From a bacterium (GTDB taxonomy: Bacteria; Patescibacteriota; Microgenomatia; UBA1400; PJMF01): a DNA stretch of 27,119 nucleotides. Location of the stretch: assembly GCA_017431585.1 (NCBI GenBank), contig JAFRKU010000063.1, positions 1-27,119 of the forward strand, in the 5' to 3' direction. How positions within the stretch are numbered: position 1 is the stretch's first letter; each line of letters starts with the position of its first letter. The notes below the pieces were generated by a model. That model saw only the letters and a program-made list of their open reading frames with translations. It had not been told where the DNA came from and did no database searches. This document shows positions 1 to 7,628 of the stretch, piece by piece. Position numbers and translations under genes: made by a program.

Positions 1-1
1 C

Positions 2-1765
2 AAATCGCACAACTGGTATTGGAGCGGCGGCTGGCAAGACGGAGCATCTGCTCCTGAAGATGGCTCTGTCTGTAGTAGTGGCGATGGTTCGCGTGAGATG
101 GGCACCACCGTTTATGCCGGCTATGGCCATCGCAAATATGAATGTGCCAGTTTATCTAGCAGTTATAAATGTACCAATGTGTCCACATATCGCACCATCG
201 ATGGCGGCAATTGGAACCGCAGCTACTGCTCCTTTTGGTATTGCAAGTCCGCCGCCCGCTCCAATCAGTGCTTGCGCGATCAAGATCCTGGTGAATTCGG
301 CGGCTACTTGCGCGGTTGCGGCAATTCTTGCTCCGGCGGTTCGTGCGACACCAGCAATAATTGTTACGAAGACTACTATTATGAAGCCCGATGCAACGCC
401 CCCACCTGCTCTCGCTACCAATTGCACTACCGCACCGACTACAATCAAACTTGCGGCCAACCGTCCATCAATATTTACAATGATGACGGCACCATTAATC
501 TTTCGCGCCAGTACGACGTGGAAAATACTTGTGGCACCAAAGGCTACTACTCTTGCAATGTTGGCCCCGCGCCAGTCGCCGACTCGTCCTGGCGCCAATG
601 GGCCGGCGGTTTCAATGTCAAAGGCACACATGTGGCTCAAACTGGCTCTTGCCACACTGGCGATACCGTCTGCTACCAAATCGCCAGCTGTCCGGCCGGC
701 TATCAAGAGTATTCAGCCGAATGCAACGGCATTTTCGTCTCCGCTCCCAAGGTCGCCGGTCACTATCCAGCCGGGCCCAATGGTGGTCGCTGCGGTCGCT
801 GCTGGAGTTTCTCCCAGCCACAAATGTACGTCGCTGGCGATACCTACGCTGGCAACAACATTGACTCCGCCCTGCCGCTCACCCGTATCGGCCTGGACAC
901 CAACCGTGCCGACATCCGCGCTGGCGCCGACGGCGATATCAATGTTTCCTACTCGTATTTCACCGACATGGTCGATTATGACCACTTGCCTTGGTGTGAA
1001 GACGTCACCAGTGGTCATCTGGATCCGCATGGCTTCATCACTTGCAAAGTCCAAACCGGCGCTTCCACTCGCTACCTGGAAAATCTCTTTGTCAGCAAGA
1101 ATCTTTTCCCCGACATCGAGCACCAACGCTTTGCCGTTTTCGTGGAAGGCGACTTGACCGTGGACCAACAAGTCATCGTCCCCACCGTCGCCCCCGGCGC
1201 CAAAGGCTACAACAAGATTTTCCTCGTCCGCGACTATGTCACCATCATCAATCACGACGATGACGATCGCGGCCCCGGTCTCCGCTACGGGGTGGGCGCG
1301 GACGCCACCAGCAATGCCGCCCCCTGGGCCATCAGCAATAGCTGGTATCAATCTCATCAATCCGAAGCCGCCAGTCGCGCCCGCTGGCAGGGTATTTACG
1401 CCGCCATTAACTTCAACTTCAAACACTCCACCAAAATGATCAACGCCGGCTGCAACTACAGCTTGCGCTGCGACAATCAAATGTTGTTTGCCGGGAGTCT
1501 GATTAAATACAATGGTCTTTCCGTCACCGACGCCATGACCGAATCGCTCAAGCTGGACATCAACTTCAACGGTTGCGGTGTGGATTTGGATAGCGGTGAT
1601 ATCATGTGGGACGGCAACAACGGTCGCGATCTCAACGGCGTGGACGTCCTGGGCAACGGCGGCAAACCGAGTTTCATCTTCTTCTACCGCCCCGATCTCA
1701 CTCGCATCGAAAATCTGCCCTCGTGGTTTGGCCACAGCCAAGTCCAAAGATACGAAAGTAACTAA
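2..1765 (+). CDS. Cys-rich secreted/surface protein, 5'-truncated
   Basis: The reading frame is open from the window edge to TAA at 1763-1765, so the N-terminus and any signal peptide lie outside; 587 residues are visible. I do not recognise a named family. The first ~270 residues are rich in Cys (about 21 of roughly 26 in total), Tyr, Gly, Asn and Ser, with many short Cys-X(n)-Cys spacings, as in disulfide-stabilised extracellular domains. The last ~200 residues are Cys-poor and carry strand-like segments (VEGDLTVDQQ, KIFLVRDYVTII) and a tail with the pattern FYRPDL...LPSWF. From memory that tail resembles the ends of large Patescibacteria surface or pilus-associated proteins; this is not verified. 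Long overlapping frames exist on the opposite strand (713-1771) and in another plus frame (60-1157), but their Ala/Val- or Thr/Pro-rich compositions look like shadows. Coding status is fairly sure; function is a guess. Confidence 0.75.
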   Translation, partial: KSHNWYWSGGWQDGASAPEDGSVCSSGDGSREMGTTVYAGYGHRKYECASLSSSYKCTNVSTYRTIDGGNWNRSYCSFWYCKSAARSNQCLRDQDPGEFGGYLRGCGNSCSGGSCDTSNNCYEDYYYEARCNAPTCSRYQLHYRTDYNQTCGQPSINIYNDDGTINLSRQYDVENTCGTKGYYSCNVGPAPVADSSWRQWAGGFNVKGTHVAQTGSCHTGDTVCYQIASCPAGYQEYSAECNGIFVSAPKVAGHYPAGPNGGRCGRCWSFSQPQMYVAGDTYAGNNIDSALPLTRIGLDTNRADIRAGADGDINVSYSYFTDMVDYDHLPWCEDVTSGHLDPHGFITCKVQTGASTRYLENLFVSKNLFPDIEHQRFAVFVEGDLTVDQQVIVPTVAPGAKGYNKIFLVRDYVTIINHDDDDRGPGLRYGVGADATSNAAPWAISNSWYQSHQSEAASRARWQGIYAAINFNFKHSTKMINAGCNYSLRCDNQMLFAGSLIKYNGLSVTDAMTESLKLDINFNGCGVDLDSGDIMWDGNNGRDLNGVDVLGNGGKPSFIFFYRPDLTRIENLPSWFGHSQVQRYESN

Positions 1766-1773
1766 AGCCACAC

Positions 1774-1817
1774 GGGCCAGTCAGTTATTAGGCGCGCGCC
1801 TAATAACTGACTGGCCC
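1774..1817. repeat. Perfect 44-bp palindrome
   Basis: Each 22-nt arm is the exact reverse complement of the other, with no spacer. The centre is GGCGCGCGCC (1791-1800) and the ends are GGGCCAG and CTGGCCC. It begins 8 nt after the stop of the surface-protein gene. RNA from either strand would form a very stable hairpin, but no T-tract follows on either side, so it is not a standard intrinsic terminator. Confidence 0.9.
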
Positions 1818-1825
1818 AAACCCTC

Positions 1826-1870
1826 TCCACATCTGGCTGCGAACTCACAGCAAGAAGCGCCAAATTACCT
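1826..1870 (+). repeat. Dispersed intergenic repeat, copy A
   Basis: Contains TCCACATCTGGCTGCGAACT, identical over 20 nt to copy C at 23724-23743 and nearly identical to copy B (5218-5247, opposite strand). Similarity continues with an AGCAA block and a CAAATTACC-like block. Confidence 0.75.
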
Positions 1871-1913
1871 CACCGTCGTTAACGACTGTTGCCGACAGGA
1901 GCCGCGCCAGCGC

Positions 1914-1952
1914 GCTCGCGCCACCTCACTGCCAGAGCGAGGTGGCGCGAGC
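1914..1952. other. 14-bp stem hairpin
   Basis: The arms 1914-1927 and 1939-1952 are exact reverse complements around an 11-nt loop. No T-tract follows on either strand. With the palindrome at 1774 and the terminator at 1967, this is the third strong inverted repeat within 225 bp. Confidence 0.8.
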
Positions 1953-1966
1953 CGTCACCACGAAAA

Positions 1967-1996
1967 ATTGGCCGGCGGCTTACGCCGCCGGCCAAT
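1967..1996. terminator. Bidirectional intrinsic terminator
   Basis: A perfect 13-bp stem (1967-1979 with 1984-1996) has a 4-nt loop. On the minus strand it is followed at once by a TTTTT tract, so it should end the frr-rseP-DUF3048 operon. On the plus strand a TTTTTCC stretch follows 6 nt later and may end the surface-protein transcript. It sits 18 bp past the DUF3048 stop. Confidence 0.85.
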
Positions 1997-2014
1997 CAAT
2001 CCTTTTTCCTTATT

Positions 2015-3211
2015 TTAATAACTCACCTTATTCCCCGTCGGCACGATACTCACCCAAATCTTCCCGCGCGTCAGCGCGATGTCTTTGTTCTTGCTATCGG
2101 TGAAAACAATTTCGCTCTCGCGCGTCTTTTTGCTCCAGTTGATTTCGGTCGCTTTACCGTTGGTGAAAAGCAAGCCTGTGCCTTTACCCACTAATTCATA
2201 CAGCAGATGTTTCTTGTCGTCAATCGGGCCCTCTTCATTAGCAAACATCACGATCACGTCCGAAACGGCAATTTGCTGGCCGTTTTCCAAATCAGTGTGG
2301 GCGCTGCCACCCTGCTCCCGCTTGTAAGTGTTACTCGCCGCGTCGTATTTCCACGTCACGTCATAAGTCGGCTGTCCGCTCCAAAAACTGTAGCTAACCG
2401 TCTGACTGCTGGCTTTCGATTCTCCGTCCTCAAAGCTCCAGCCGGTGTAGCCTTCGCTCCAGTCTTCACCCGCCACCGTTTTGCCTTTAACTTTGGTGTC
2501 CGGCGACATATTCGTCCAACCGCGCTTGACCCCCACCGCCCACAGTTTTTCCGTGGAGGTGGTCATCGTGTGCTCGGTGGCGATGTCCACTCCCGGGATA
2601 CGGTTGTAATCGCGGATAAAAGTCGGATAACCCACGCTAAACTGGTTGATGTCGTTTTCTCCCGTCCAGCCGTAATCAGACAGCTGACCCAAAGCATTGG
2701 CCGGGCCTTCCAAATTGGCGCCCCCCACGTGGACATAAAGCGGCCGGTTGAAACCACTGGCCAGCAAAATATAATACGTCCGCGCCGAGCGAATCGGCGC
2801 CAAAGTGATTTCCTCGTCCTGAGCGTCGCAATAATACATCGCCATAAACCGAGTAATCCCACCTTCAGCCACCGCTTCAAAAACGATGTCTGCACTCGTC
2901 AGTCCTGATTGTGGCCGTGCCTCGGGCGTATTTTCGATCATCACCGCCAGCGGTCGCCGTTTCTCCCAGGAAGCTTTTTCCGTGGCCGTGAAATAGTCGC
3001 CATTAAGCGGACACACTTGATCTCGCGGCTCCGTCGGCTCGATATTAAGCAAACTGCTGTCGGTCTCTTGTTCCTCTGGCATCGGCGCAAACTCCACGTT
3101 TTCCGCCACCCGCGGCTGGCTGGCTGAGCGCGAAAACACTTGTCTGCTCACCAGCGTGGAGATGATAAACAACACCACCGGTACCAAATATAATAAATTA
3201 TTTTTTTTCAT
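2015..3211 (-). CDS. DUF3048 (YerB-type) lipid- or membrane-anchored protein
   Basis: 398 aa. Residues 6-27 form one hydrophobic segment after a Lys-rich start, consistent with a membrane anchor or uncleaved signal and an external body. The N-terminal DUF3048 domain is recognisable from its core around residues 88-125 (RPLAVMIENTPEARPQSG, then ADIVFEAVAEGGITRFMAMY), preceded by a C-PLNG motif. The C-terminal DUF3048 domain occupies about the last 110 residues (GKGTGLLFTNGKA, W-K, a closing GKIWVSIVPTG). The family (B. subtilis YerB) has no settled biochemical role but is widespread in Patescibacteria and Firmicutes. It is the last gene of the frr operon, 10 nt after the small TM gene, with AAGGA just ahead of the ATG, and is followed by a strong terminator. 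The family call is secure; the function is unknown. Confidence 0.9.
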   Translation of the reverse strand: MKKNNLLYLVPVVLFIISTLVSRQVFSRSASQPRVAENVEFAPMPEEQETDSSLLNIEPTEPRDQVCPLNGDYFTATEKASWEKRRPLAVMIENTPEARPQSGLTSADIVFEAVAEGGITRFMAMYYCDAQDEEITLAPIRSARTYYILLASGFNRPLYVHVGGANLEGPANALGQLSDYGWTGENDINQFSVGYPTFIRDYNRIPGVDIATEHTMTTSTEKLWAVGVKRGWTNMSPDTKVKGKTVAGEDWSEGYTGWSFEDGESKASSQTVSYSFWSGQPTYDVTWKYDAASNTYKREQGGSAHTDLENGQQIAVSDVIVMFANEEGPIDDKKHLLYELVGKGTGLLFTNGKATEINWSKKTRESEIVFTDSKNKDIALTRGKIWVSIVPTGNKVSY

Positions 3212-3221
3212 AATCCTTCTT

Positions 3222-3431
3222 TCAAGCTCGCATCCACCAGATCACCAGGAGCAATCCGGTCACCAGCAGGGTGCTCAGCAGCGTCCGGGTCAAGTCGCGC
3301 CCGTAGGCGCTCGCCTGCGTCCCCAGCAAAACTGACATGTCTATTATCTCATGTCTGCTCGCTTTTGGCAAGAGCTGATTATTTTTCTCTCGCGCCTTTT
3401 TCCGGCCCAAACTGGTGTAACGCTGTCCCAT
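3222..3431 (-). CDS. Small single-TM protein of unknown function
   Basis: 69 aa. The N-terminal ~47 residues are basic and soluble (MGQRYTSLGRKKAREK...), followed by one hydrophobic helix at about 49-66 (LLSTLLVTGLLLVIWW) and a short MRA end, like a tail-anchored or single-pass protein with its basic part probably cytosolic. It has one of the best ribosome sites in the window, AGGAGG with 5 nt before ATG, inside the last codons of rseP (one base separates the rseP stop from this ATG). This tight placement between rseP and the DUF3048 gene supports a real, translationally coupled gene. I recognise no family; co-location with a site-2 protease makes a link to membrane proteolysis conceivable but unproven. 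Confidence 0.75.
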   Translation of the reverse strand: MGQRYTSLGRKKAREKNNQLLPKASRHEIIDMSVLLGTQASAYGRDLTRTLLSTLLVTGLLLVIWWMRA

Positions 3432-3432
3432 G

Positions 3433-4599
3433 TTATCCTCCTGTCCAAATGCGCCAAATGTCTCGGCCCGTAATCAGAGCCATCAAACCTAAAACTGCGA
3501 TCAATCCGATGTAATTGACGATCGCTTCCGCTCGGGCCACCCTCTGGCGGCCAATGATTTTTTCCAAAGCGATCAGTACCAAGCGTCCGCCGTCCACCGC
3601 CGGAATGGGCAACAAGTTGACCACACCTAAATTCACCGACAAAATAGCGGCAAAAGACCAAATCTCTATCCACCCCCGCTCAAAAGTCCGCGCCTGGTTC
3701 AACTGACTCACTATGCCCACCGGGCCCACTAATTCCACTTCGGCCTTTTCCGGGCCAAACCACCCCGCCACCGCCCGAGCCAAAGAGGTCAAAATATCGC
3801 GGGCAAAATAATAAGACTCGCGTGCTCCAGCCCAGAGACTTTGAGTCACCACCTCCAGCCCATCATAATGCACGCTCATCGTGTCCGTCAGGATCACCCC
3901 CATCGCCCCTTCGCCCGCGGGCGTTTCCTCTATCGTGCGAATAGTCAGTGTGTGCAAACTTTTCTCCCCGCAAGCAAAATTTTGGCAATGCTCTCGCACC
4001 ACCAGACTAATATTTTGCCCAGCGTGCGCGCTGACATATGACACAAACTCGTTGACATCCTTGATTTCATATTCCGCCCCAGTCAGATCAATGGCCGTCA
4101 GCAAACGCATGCCTGGCTCCAGCCGGGCTATGTCTGCCGGCGAATCCGTCGCCACTTCGCTGATAAGTACCCAGCCCTCGCGCCGCTCTGGCACGCCCGC
4201 TACCGCGTAGACAATGGTGAAAATCACTGCCGCCAGCGCGAAGTTAGCTAGCGGCCCCGCCGCAATCACCGCCAACCGTTGCCACGCTGGTTTGCGATAA
4301 AAAAGTTCGTCCCCGCGCGCCTCTGTTGCCGCCGTTTTCTGCCGTTTACTATCGCACGCCTCGTCTGCCGCCAGCGCGTCTTCTCCCGCCAAATTGACGT
4401 ATCCGCCAATCGGCAGCCAATTGAGCACAAATTGTGTCCCACGCCACTCAAAAAGTTTACATATCCGCGGCGGGAAACCAATCCCAAACTCCGGCGCCGC
4501 AACCCGAAAACCTTTGGCCACCAGCAAGTGACCCAACTCGTGGGCCACCACGATCACCACCATTATCGCCAAAAAAATTATAATCGTGGTCAGCAACAT
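3433..4599 (-). CDS. rseP: RIP zinc metalloprotease (site-2 protease), RseP family
   Basis: 388 aa from ATG. Intramembrane protease of the M50 family, cutting transmembrane segments of regulatory proteins after a first cut by another protease. HELGH (residues 20-24) in the first TM helix gives two zinc-binding His and the catalytic Glu. A PDZ-like region lies in the middle, about residues 135-210. The second metal-binding motif, near NLLPIPAVDGGRL, supplies the Asp in a later TM segment. Length fits a single-PDZ member. The ATG overlaps the frr TGA (TGATG), typical of translational coupling; a GTG one codon earlier (4602) is also possible. It follows frr, as in many bacteria, and precedes a 69-aa TM gene. 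No partner anti-sigma factor is visible here, so the substrate is unknown. Confidence 0.93.
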   Translation of the reverse strand: MLLTTIIIFLAIMVVIVVAHELGHLLVAKGFRVAAPEFGIGFPPRICKLFEWRGTQFVLNWLPIGGYVNLAGEDALAADEACDSKRQKTAATEARGDELFYRKPAWQRLAVIAAGPLANFALAAVIFTIVYAVAGVPERREGWVLISEVATDSPADIARLEPGMRLLTAIDLTGAEYEIKDVNEFVSYVSAHAGQNISLVVREHCQNFACGEKSLHTLTIRTIEETPAGEGAMGVILTDTMSVHYDGLEVVTQSLWAGARESYYFARDILTSLARAVAGWFGPEKAEVELVGPVGIVSQLNQARTFERGWIEIWSFAAILSVNLGVVNLLPIPAVDGGRLVLIALEKIIGRQRVARAEAIVNYIGLIAVLGLMALITGRDIWRIWTGG

Positions 4600-5150
4600 C
4601 ACACTTTCATCAACTCTTTTTGTTTGGCCGCCGCCATTTCATCCACTTGCGTCATCAACTTTTTCACTTCTTCTTCCAACTTCGCCAAATCAGCCTTGAT
4701 ATCATCTTCCGAAACTCCCGCTTGCCCTTTTTGCGCTTCAATCTCTTTTTTCATCTCGCCGCGCACCTGCCGCAGGGCCACTTTACCTTCTTCGATCTTT
4801 TTTTGCAGCGTTTTGACCAAATTTTGTCGACCCTCGGCCGTCAGCGGCGGCACACTGATGCGAATGATTTCCCCGTCCACCACCGGATTCAAATTAATTC
4901 CCGCCACTTGCACTCCTTTTTCAATCGCCCCCAAAAGCGACTTGTCCCACGGCGAAATCACCAGCAGCGTCGGATCGCTCACCGTGATGGCCGCCACCTC
5001 CGTCACCCGCATTTGCGCGCCATACGCCTCCACCCGCACACTATCCAGCAGTTGCGGACTCGCCCCGCCAGTGCGCAAACTTGCCACCTCGGCGCGGATG
5101 TGCTCCATCACTGGCCCGCTGACTTGTGAAAATTTTTGTGTCTCAAACAT
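4599..5150 (-). CDS. frr: Ribosome recycling factor
   Basis: 183 aa, close to the usual ~185. With EF-G it splits the post-termination ribosome. Family hallmarks are visible: the RAEVASLRTGGASPQLLD segment near the N-terminus, a central beta domain (around residues 30-100) with VISPWDKSLLGAIEKGV and the PPLTAEGRQNLVK stretch, and a long C-terminal helix ending in a Lys/Glu-rich coil. First gene of the operon frr-rseP-small TM-DUF3048. Its promoter at 5177-5187 predicts a ~20-nt leader carrying AAAGGA about 5 nt before ATG, so this mRNA is not leaderless. The stop overlaps the rseP start. Confidence 0.97.
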   Translation of the reverse strand: MFETQKFSQVSGPVMEHIRAEVASLRTGGASPQLLDSVRVEAYGAQMRVTEVAAITVSDPTLLVISPWDKSLLGAIEKGVQVAGINLNPVVDGEIIRISVPPLTAEGRQNLVKTLQKKIEEGKVALRQVRGEMKKEIEAQKGQAGVSEDDIKADLAKLEEEVKKLMTQVDEMAAAKQKELMKV

Positions 5151-5176
5151 AGCATCCTTTTGTTGCTTTTGTGGGT

Positions 5177-5187
5177 ATTATAACACA
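5177..5187 (-). promoter_or_regulatory. frr promoter, extended -10
   Basis: Minus strand reads TGTGTTATAAT. The predicted start of transcription is near 5170, 20 nt upstream of the frr ATG. A TTGGCC at 5202-5207 could be a poor -35 with a 19-nt spacer. Confidence 0.7.
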
Positions 5188-5217
5188 ATTTTTGCCAAAA
5201 TTGGCCAAAAATGAGGT

Positions 5218-5247
5218 CTTGCTCCGAGTTCGCAGCCAGAGATGTGG
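5218..5247 (-). repeat. Dispersed intergenic repeat, copy B
   Basis: The minus strand reads CCACATCTCTGGCTGCGAAC followed by TCGGAGCAAG. It matches copies A and C except for a 2-nt CT insertion, and shares GGAGCAA with copy C. It lies between the murJ stop and the frr promoter. Confidence 0.7.
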
Positions 5248-5255
5248 CGCCATTT

Positions 5256-6968
5256 TTACACCATTTGCGCATTTTCCGCGTTGTCCACAATCATTTCCGT
5301 CGGCGGTACAGGCAAATACAATTTTTGCGGCGGTTGACGCTGGCGGGATTTCCACAAATCCGTGATAATTTTCAACTCCTCAATATGCAGCAGCTTCGAT
5401 AACAAAATATACACCGTCAACCCGACCACACTCGTAATCCCCGTCAGCGCCAAAAGCGGAATCACCCGCGACGTATTGAAAACCAAATTATCCAGCAGCT
5501 TAAACGGAATGTACAAGCTCATCGCCATGATCACACTCATAGTGTAAATTTTCAACTGGGTGACGACAAATTCGCGCGTCAGCAAATGTTTGACCCGCCG
5601 GTTTAAAAAATAAACGTACAAAAACGTTTCCAAAAATGCCATGATGCAAATTGTCCAGGCAATGCCATACAATTGATTCTCCGGCATCTGTACGCTCAGC
5701 GCACAACCGATAAAAAACACACAGGTGATACACAGGGCAATCAAAAAGGGAGTCAGCGTGTCCCGCAGGGCGTGAAAAGCGCGCACCAGCAGGTGAAACA
5801 TCGCTTGCATCGGGATGGAAACGGCCATAATCGCCACCATTCGTCCCACCATCACCGTCAAATTCCAAGCAAAGTTACGCGTCCCAAAAATCAGCCGCAC
5901 AATCGGGATGCGCAAAATGATGAGCAACACCGCCACCGGGCAGGCCAAATAAGCAATTTGGTTCATCGATTGCAACACAATTTTTTTAAAACGGCTCACG
6001 TCTTCTTCGTCGGATAAATTGGACAAAAACGGCAGCGACGCTTGACCAATTGGTACGCCCACAAACCGAATCGGCATGTTTACCAGCGAGCGCGCCAGAG
6101 AAAACAAAGTGTAACCCACGCCCGCCACCGTGGTAATAAAATACGATAGCCCAAAGTTTTGGATTTCGTTCATCCCTAGGGTAAAAGTCCGCGCTGGCAT
6201 CAAACCGAAAAGTTGCTTCACGCCCTTAAATTTCCAGTCCCAATCCCACTGATAGCGCCAGCCCAAGCGGTGGACAAAGGGAATTTGGATGGCCATGTGC
6301 GTAAACGCACCTAAAAGCACCCCGCAAGCCGCGCCATAAATGCCCAAAGTGGGCGCCAGCAACCATGTCCCCAAAATGATGCCGCCATTGTACAAAAGTG
6401 GCGCCACCGCCGGCACGATAAACCGCTGAAAAGATTGCAGCATCCCGGTCAAAAAACTGGAAATAGCGAAAAACAACTGGCCGATCATCATAATTCGTGT
6501 GCAATTAATCACGATTTCCAATTGCTCACTTGTGTACGCCTCGCCAATCCGCGAACGACTGATCGGTTCGGCAAAAATGATCACCAGGAGCGAAATGGCC
6601 ACAAAAAACGACAGCAAATAATTCAACCAAATATTCGTCAGCCGAAAAGCGCGCTTGGTATCCGTTTTTTTCACGATCGTAAACAGCGGCACAAAAGACG
6701 CACTCAAAGCGCCAATGACCAACAAATTGTAAATCATGTCTGGCACTTGAAAAGCCACCCGAAAAGCATCATATGACAGCAGCGTCTCGCCCGAGCCAGC
6801 AAATTGCGATAACATAAACCGGTCACGCACCAGCCCACTGACGGACACCAGCAGGTTAGCCACAGTAATCACCGTTGCTGCCGACAAAATGGATTTTTGC
6901 TGACTTTCCAGCCACCGATTCACAAAAATGCGATCAGACAAATGAAAAAGCTTTTTCCACACAGGCAT
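5256..6968 (-). CDS. murJ: Lipid II flippase MurJ (MviN)
   Basis: 570 aa, somewhat longer than the common ~510-530, with extra residues in a hydrophilic C-terminal tail. Multi-pass protein of the MOP superfamily with about 13-14 hydrophobic segments; it moves lipid-linked peptidoglycan precursor across the membrane. Supporting motifs: the SGLVRDRFMLSQFAGSGE region near residue 45 (family form: GxxRD..lA..fGa), the PD-YNLLVIGALSASFVPLF block, and the QSFQRFIVPAVAPLLYN block. Promoter CGTGGTATAAT at 6976-6986 leaves 7 nt before ATG, so the predicted transcript is leaderless or has one extra base; no Shine-Dalgarno is present. Divergent from the exonuclease gene. No clear terminator follows before the frr promoter, so read-through into the frr operon is possible. 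Confidence 0.95.
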   Translation of the reverse strand: MPVWKKLFHLSDRIFVNRWLESQQKSILSAATVITVANLLVSVSGLVRDRFMLSQFAGSGETLLSYDAFRVAFQVPDMIYNLLVIGALSASFVPLFTIVKKTDTKRAFRLTNIWLNYLLSFFVAISLLVIIFAEPISRSRIGEAYTSEQLEIVINCTRIMMIGQLFFAISSFLTGMLQSFQRFIVPAVAPLLYNGGIILGTWLLAPTLGIYGAACGVLLGAFTHMAIQIPFVHRLGWRYQWDWDWKFKGVKQLFGLMPARTFTLGMNEIQNFGLSYFITTVAGVGYTLFSLARSLVNMPIRFVGVPIGQASLPFLSNLSDEEDVSRFKKIVLQSMNQIAYLACPVAVLLIILRIPIVRLIFGTRNFAWNLTVMVGRMVAIMAVSIPMQAMFHLLVRAFHALRDTLTPFLIALCITCVFFIGCALSVQMPENQLYGIAWTICIMAFLETFLYVYFLNRRVKHLLTREFVVTQLKIYTMSVIMAMSLYIPFKLLDNLVFNTSRVIPLLALTGITSVVGLTVYILLSKLLHIEELKIITDLWKSRQRQPPQKLYLPVPPTEMIVDNAENAQMV

Positions 6969-6975
6969 ATACTAT

Positions 6976-6986
6976 ATTATACCACG
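6976..6986 (-). promoter_or_regulatory. murJ promoter, extended -10, leaderless arrangement
   Basis: Minus strand CGTGGTATAAT; seven bases separate it from the murJ ATG, so the predicted +1 is within about one base of the start codon. No obvious -35. Confidence 0.7.
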
Positions 6987-7025
6987 CTTCGCTGCCATTT
7001 TAGGCTCTTGCATTTTACGCTCCAA

Positions 7026-7036
7026 TGTGCTAAAAC
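7026..7036 (+). promoter_or_regulatory. Possible exonuclease gene promoter
   Basis: TGTGCTAAAAC resembles the TGTGNTATAAT element used elsewhere, with a degenerate -10. Its last base is seven nt before the ATG at 7044, the same geometry as murJ. It is the weakest of the promoter set. Confidence 0.45.
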
Positions 7037-7043
7037 ATCTGTC

Positions 7044-7628
7044 ATGAAACAAATCATTTTAGACGTGGAAACACAAAAAGCTTTTGACGATGTGGGCGGA
7101 TTTTTCCCCGAACAATTAGGCATTTCCTATGTGGGGGTGTGCGTGCGCGATGGCTTTGCTGGCGACGGGGAAATGATGGGCTTTTTTGAAGCCGATTTAC
7201 CCAAACTTTTCCCGCTGCTGGAAGAAGCCGACGTCGTTATCGGTTTCAACATCGATAACTTTGATATGCCCACTTTTACCAATTATTACTCCGGTGACAT
7301 CAAAAAAATTCCCACGCTTGACTTAATGACTCAAATTAAAAAAGCCAGCGGTCACCGGATCAGTTTGGACGCTTGTGCCAAAGGCACATTCAATGATCAC
7401 AAAACCGGCGACGGTCTGGACGCCATCCGTTACTACCGCGAAAAACGCTTTCAGGAGCTGGCTTCCTACTGTAATCAAGACGTCAAACTCACCCGCGAGC
7501 TATACGATTACGGTCGCACCCACGGCGCCGTCAAATTTTACAACAAATGGAACCGCCTCATCGAGTGCCCGGTCGATTTCAGTTTTAAACCCAAACATTC
7601 CGCTGGCACGCAAGTTAGTCTGTTTTAG
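7044..7628 (+). CDS. DEDDy 3'-5' exonuclease, RNase H-like fold
   Basis: 194 aa. Exo I motif DVET (Asp7, Glu9), Exo II motif GFNIDNFDMP (Asp74) and Exo III motif YCNQD (Tyr142, Asp146) give a complete DEDDy active site for two-metal hydrolysis of DNA or RNA 3' ends. It resembles the stand-alone YprB/RNase_H_2-type domains often linked to helicases; no helicase is fused or adjacent here. The upstream in-frame extension to 6897 crosses the murJ promoter and has no family similarity, so ATG 7044 is chosen. No Shine-Dalgarno is present, and a -10-like TAAAAC seven nt upstream suggests a leaderless mRNA. The 3' end overlaps the convergent LCP gene by 14 bp. The substrate is unknown. Confidence 0.85.
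   Translation: MKQIILDVETQKAFDDVGGFFPEQLGISYVGVCVRDGFAGDGEMMGFFEADLPKLFPLLEEADVVIGFNIDNFDMPTFTNYYSGDIKKIPTLDLMTQIKKASGHRISLDACAKGTFNDHKTGDGLDAIRYYREKRFQELASYCNQDVKLTRELYDYGRTHGAVKFYNKWNRLIECPVDFSFKPKHSAGTQVSLF

Noticed and set aside
713..1771. 352-codon open frame on the minus strand opposite the surface-protein gene
   Set aside because: Composition is Ala/Val/Gly-rich with no recognisable motif, no promoter or ribosome site is visible, and it mirrors the codon positions of the Cys-rich plus-strand frame, as expected of a shadow in biased DNA.
1774..1817. 44-bp palindrome as intrinsic terminator of the surface-protein gene
   Set aside because: No T-tract follows on either strand; the hairpin at 1967-1996 is the convincing terminator.
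6897..7043. 49-residue N-terminal extension of the exonuclease
   Set aside because: It would run through the murJ promoter and start codon on the opposite strand and shows no family similarity; the Exo I motif begins right after ATG 7044.
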